Source of the DNA: Streptomyces sp. NBC_00464
Lineage (GTDB): Bacteria; Actinomycetota; Actinomycetes; Streptomycetales; Streptomycetaceae
NCBI RefSeq assembly: GCF_036013915.1
Contig: NZ_CP107899.1
Location: 3,348,001-3,412,000, forward strand
DNA: 64,000 bases
Direction of reading: 5' to 3'
The translations under genes were made by a program, and so were the position numbers. How positions within the stretch are numbered: the first letter of the stretch is position 1; every line of letters begins with the position of its first letter. A model generated the notes under the pieces. It had not been told where the DNA came from, did not search any database, and was given only the letters and a program-made list of their open reading frames with translations. This document shows positions 62,033 to 64,000 of this stretch, piece after piece.

Positions 62033-63262
62033 TCAGCGCGTACTCCGGGCCGCCGCCGTCGCCGTCCCCTGGTCCGTCCCCTGCCCCGTCCCCTGCCCCG
62101 GCAGCACGATCCCCTGTGCCTGGGCAGCCTTCCCCGGGCGCAGGGTCCACGGCACGGGAGCGGTCTCGGCCAGCCATCCATCGGCGACGATCCCGCTCAC
62201 GACGAGCCCGCGCACCGAGCGCGAGAGCTTCTTCCAGCCCAGCCCCTTGCACAACTGCCCGTACGAAGGACCGTGGCCGTGCTCCGCGCGGAACGCCACA
62301 GTGAACGCGGCCGCCTCCCGGCCGCAGTCCGGATGCGCATCCCTCCACGCGTCGTGGTCGCCGGCCGCCGGCCGGGGCGCGGGGACGGGCGACGGCACGG
62401 ACATGAACGCCTTCGCGACCCGCACGAAGGAGCACCGGCACACCGCGCACTGCTCGACGGCCTCCACATGCCGCAGCAGCGCCGGGCTGACGCCGGACTT
62501 CCACTCCGCCCACTCGGCCGGGGTAATCTCCACCAGTTCGGCCGCGGCTGCCGCCTCACGCGCCGCCCTGCGCTCCGCCTCCGCGGCCGCGAGCTCCGCG
62601 ACCTCCTCAGGGGTACGGAACATGCCGGCGAGGTGCCGCACCGCCGGGCCGAGCCGGTACGTCCGCCCGGAGATCTCGGCCAGGAACCCCTTCTCAAGGA
62701 GGACGGGCACGGCCGCGTAGCAGGCGACGGGCAGATCGTCGGGCGCCTCTCCGGCGAGTTCGTCCGTGCAGTAGGCCGCCAGGAACAGCGCGGCAAGCCG
62801 GGCGGCGGGCGAGGCCTTCTTCACGGGCTTGGCGATCCGCGTACGCATGGCCCATCCCGAGACCTTCGACCGCGTGCCCTTGCCCAGGGGCAGCACGTGG
62901 TCGGGCCCCGGAGTCATCTCCGGCACGATGATCCGGGACGGCTTGTCCGGATCCCCGTCGAGCAGCGAGCCGGGCACCTGCCATCCGGCGGCGGCCAGCT
63001 CGGCGACGGCCTGCTCCGGATCATCCAGCCGGAGCGACCGCAGATCCGTTCCCGTGAGGTTCCCGACGCCGGCCCGCGCGGCCCGGATCGCCACGACGAC
63101 GGCGAGGAGTTGAGCGTCGACGGAGGTCAGCGGCAACCCGGCCACGTACGAGAGGAGCTCACGCGCCGCCTCCCCCTGGCGCGACGTCAGCAGGAAGGGC
63201 AGGGGCGCAGGAGGCGGAGGCGACACGGCAGCGGTCTCGGCCGAAAAGGCAGGCTTGGGCAC
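62033..63262 (-). CDS. Hypothetical protein with Cys cluster and winged-helix-like end
   Basis: 409 residues from a GTG with TTAGAT just upstream (possibly leaderless). Three regions: helical N-part (25-200); a Cys region with CAVCRCSF near 292 and HPDCGREAA near 325 that could bind zinc; and a C-part (GPSYGQLCKGLGWKKLSRSVRGLVVSGIVADGWL) resembling a winged helix. A Gln/Gly/Thr-rich tail ends it. I do not recognise the family; a DNA-binding role is possible. Confidence 0.7.
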   Translation of the reverse strand: MPKPAFSAETAAVSPPPPAPLPFLLTSRQGEAARELLSYVAGLPLTSVDAQLLAVVVAIRAARAGVGNLTGTDLRSLRLDDPEQAVAELAAAGWQVPGSLLDGDPDKPSRIIVPEMTPGPDHVLPLGKGTRSKVSGWAMRTRIAKPVKKASPAARLAALFLAAYCTDELAGEAPDDLPVACYAAVPVLLEKGFLAEISGRTYRLGPAVRHLAGMFRTPEEVAELAAAEAERRAAREAAAAAELVEITPAEWAEWKSGVSPALLRHVEAVEQCAVCRCSFVRVAKAFMSVPSPVPAPRPAAGDHDAWRDAHPDCGREAAAFTVAFRAEHGHGPSYGQLCKGLGWKKLSRSVRGLVVSGIVADGWLAETAPVPWTLRPGKAAQAQGIVLPGQGTGQGTDQGTATAAARSTR

Positions 63263-63406
63263 ATCACATCTAACGGTGATCAGACCGCAGAAGTCACGCG
63301 TGACGTGTAGCACAGATGCATCCCGGTTCCCCGGCCCAGGCAGCCGCCCCACCCGACACGGCCGGTGAAGAAACACGTTGCACCACCGCGCCCGCTCGCC
63401 CATGAT

Positions 63407-63436
63407 CTCCCGCGATGACAAATGAACTCGCGGGAG
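63407..63436 (+). promoter_or_regulatory. Stem-loop containing the start codon of the last gene
   Basis: CTCCCGCG (63407-63414) and CGCGGGAG (63429-63436) pair perfectly around a 14-nt loop that begins with the ATG at 63415. No Shine-Dalgarno is present. If transcribed from upstream the start would be exposed in the loop; a leaderless transcript would lack the left arm. Confidence 0.55.
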
Positions 63437-64000
63437 CGGCAAAGCTCCTGGATGCCGGGGACGTACCCGGAACCGTGCGGGCCCTGCGCCCCCTCGCCGA
63501 CACGGCACCCCTCAAGGACCTGGCGAAGCTCGTGCACCGGCTCGCCACCACCGCCGGCGTCGACGACCTCGCCGGCAGGGCCAAGGCCCTGGCCAAGAAG
63601 CCCGGCCGGCCGCAGGAGCTCTACGACTTCGGGTACGCCTGCGTGGAGCACGACCTCGCCTTCCTCGCCGTTCCCGCCCTGCGCGAGGCCCTGCGCCAGA
63701 TACCCGCTTCCCGGGCAGTGCGGGCCGAGCTGGTCTCCGCGCTGGAGCGCGAGAACCGCAACGGGGAGGCGGTGACCGTACTGGCCACGGCCGGCGAGGA
63801 GCTGCCCGCCTGGCCCGAGCGGTACCTCCTCGTCCACAACTCGCTTCTTGCGGGGGACCTTTCCGGCGCCCGGACCGCCTTCGACCTGCTGCCGGCGCCC
63901 GACGACGCGAAGTGGGAGTGGGCGCACGGCCGCGTCACCCACATGCTGCGCCGGGCCGAGCGCGCCGCGCAGGCGGGCCCGCTCGACCGCCGCGACCTGC
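63415..64000 (+). CDS. TPR-like protein, 3' end outside the window
   Basis: 195 codons are open to the window edge: MTNELAGAAKLLDAGDVPGTV, LYDFGYACVEHDLAFLAVPALREAL, and WPERYLLVHNSLLAGDLSGARTAFDLL, helical hairpins like tetratricopeptide repeats. From memory this is a conserved Streptomyces family annotated hypothetical. Divergent from the 62033-63262 gene with 152 bp between. Partial, so C-terminal domains are unknown. Confidence 0.7.
   Translation, partial: MTNELAGAAKLLDAGDVPGTVRALRPLADTAPLKDLAKLVHRLATTAGVDDLAGRAKALAKKPGRPQELYDFGYACVEHDLAFLAVPALREALRQIPASRAVRAELVSALERENRNGEAVTVLATAGEELPAWPERYLLVHNSLLAGDLSGARTAFDLLPAPDDAKWEWAHGRVTHMLRRAERAAQAGPLDRRDL

Overview
The window is typical Streptomyces chromosome: very high GC, third-position GC bias, frequent GTG/TTG starts, many leaderless promoters and ATGA stop/start overlaps. 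From memory only, gene content and order match the S. coelicolor core-chromosome stretch of roughly SCO4130 to SCO4185 in reverse. That fits the recognisable landmarks rsiG, nur, glnR, mshD, ppk, pst, pit and csoR. I saw no rRNA, tRNA, CRISPR array or intact insertion sequence.

Left part (1-13.4 kb): L-asparaginase; RsiG, the c-di-GMP-dependent anti-sigma-WhiG factor; D-aminoacyl-tRNA deacylase; YgfZ; the nickel regulator Nur; nitrobindin with a 33-residue membrane peptide; an operon of three paralogous membrane-anchored proteins; a DsrE-like protein; and DUF3099. The sseA rhodanese-DUF1416 operon follows. It is preceded by an unannotated leaderless, cysteine-rich leader peptide with downstream hairpins, probably a sulfur attenuator. 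Next come DUF2993, a Q/Y/P-rich membrane protein, a MoaD/ThiS protein and a hydrolase.

Middle (13.4-33.9 kb): glnR, preceded by a 19-codon coupled upstream ORF; LacI; a GlxA-type AraC regulator; a quinone oxidoreductase; an HtrA-like protease with a CssRS-type two-component system; and a TetR/hydrolase pair with direct-repeat operators. A gene-poor scar (23.0-23.9 kb) holds decayed ORFs, one resembling a TnpB-type transposase. After it come two related small secreted proteins, a TPR protein, a PI-PLC-like protein, a 5'-nucleotidase, a lone YhcG-type nuclease, an MmyB-type regulator, an oxidoreductase and mycothiol synthase.

Phosphate/metal block (33.9-47.1 kb): a YtrA-type GntR-ABC operon with a perfect palindromic operator, then ppk-CHAD-Nudix, pstSCAB behind a PHO box, convergent pit with its DUF47 partner, and csoR with an intact palindromic operator. 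Together these handle high- and low-affinity phosphate import, polyphosphate synthesis and binding, and copper sensing.

Right part (47-64 kb): lipoproteins, a BBE-type flavin oxidase, PAP2 phosphatase and an SLT-NlpC/P60 peptidoglycan hydrolase. Then comes the most unusual locus, two adjacent paralogous modules at 52.5-58.5 kb. Each pairs a DUF1023 alpha/beta-hydrolase with an overlapping lipoprotein gene. The N-termini differ: four membrane segments plus a Flp-pilin-like G/xxxxEY segment in one, an ESX/WXG-like helical domain with an ESX-like partner gene in the other. In the second module the catalytic half and the lipoprotein form a low-GC block inside a high-GC gene, as if a linked effector/lipoprotein cassette had been swapped in. 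A frameshifted gene, an LtrA protein, an unrecognised Cys-containing protein and the 5' part of a repeat-like protein finish the window.
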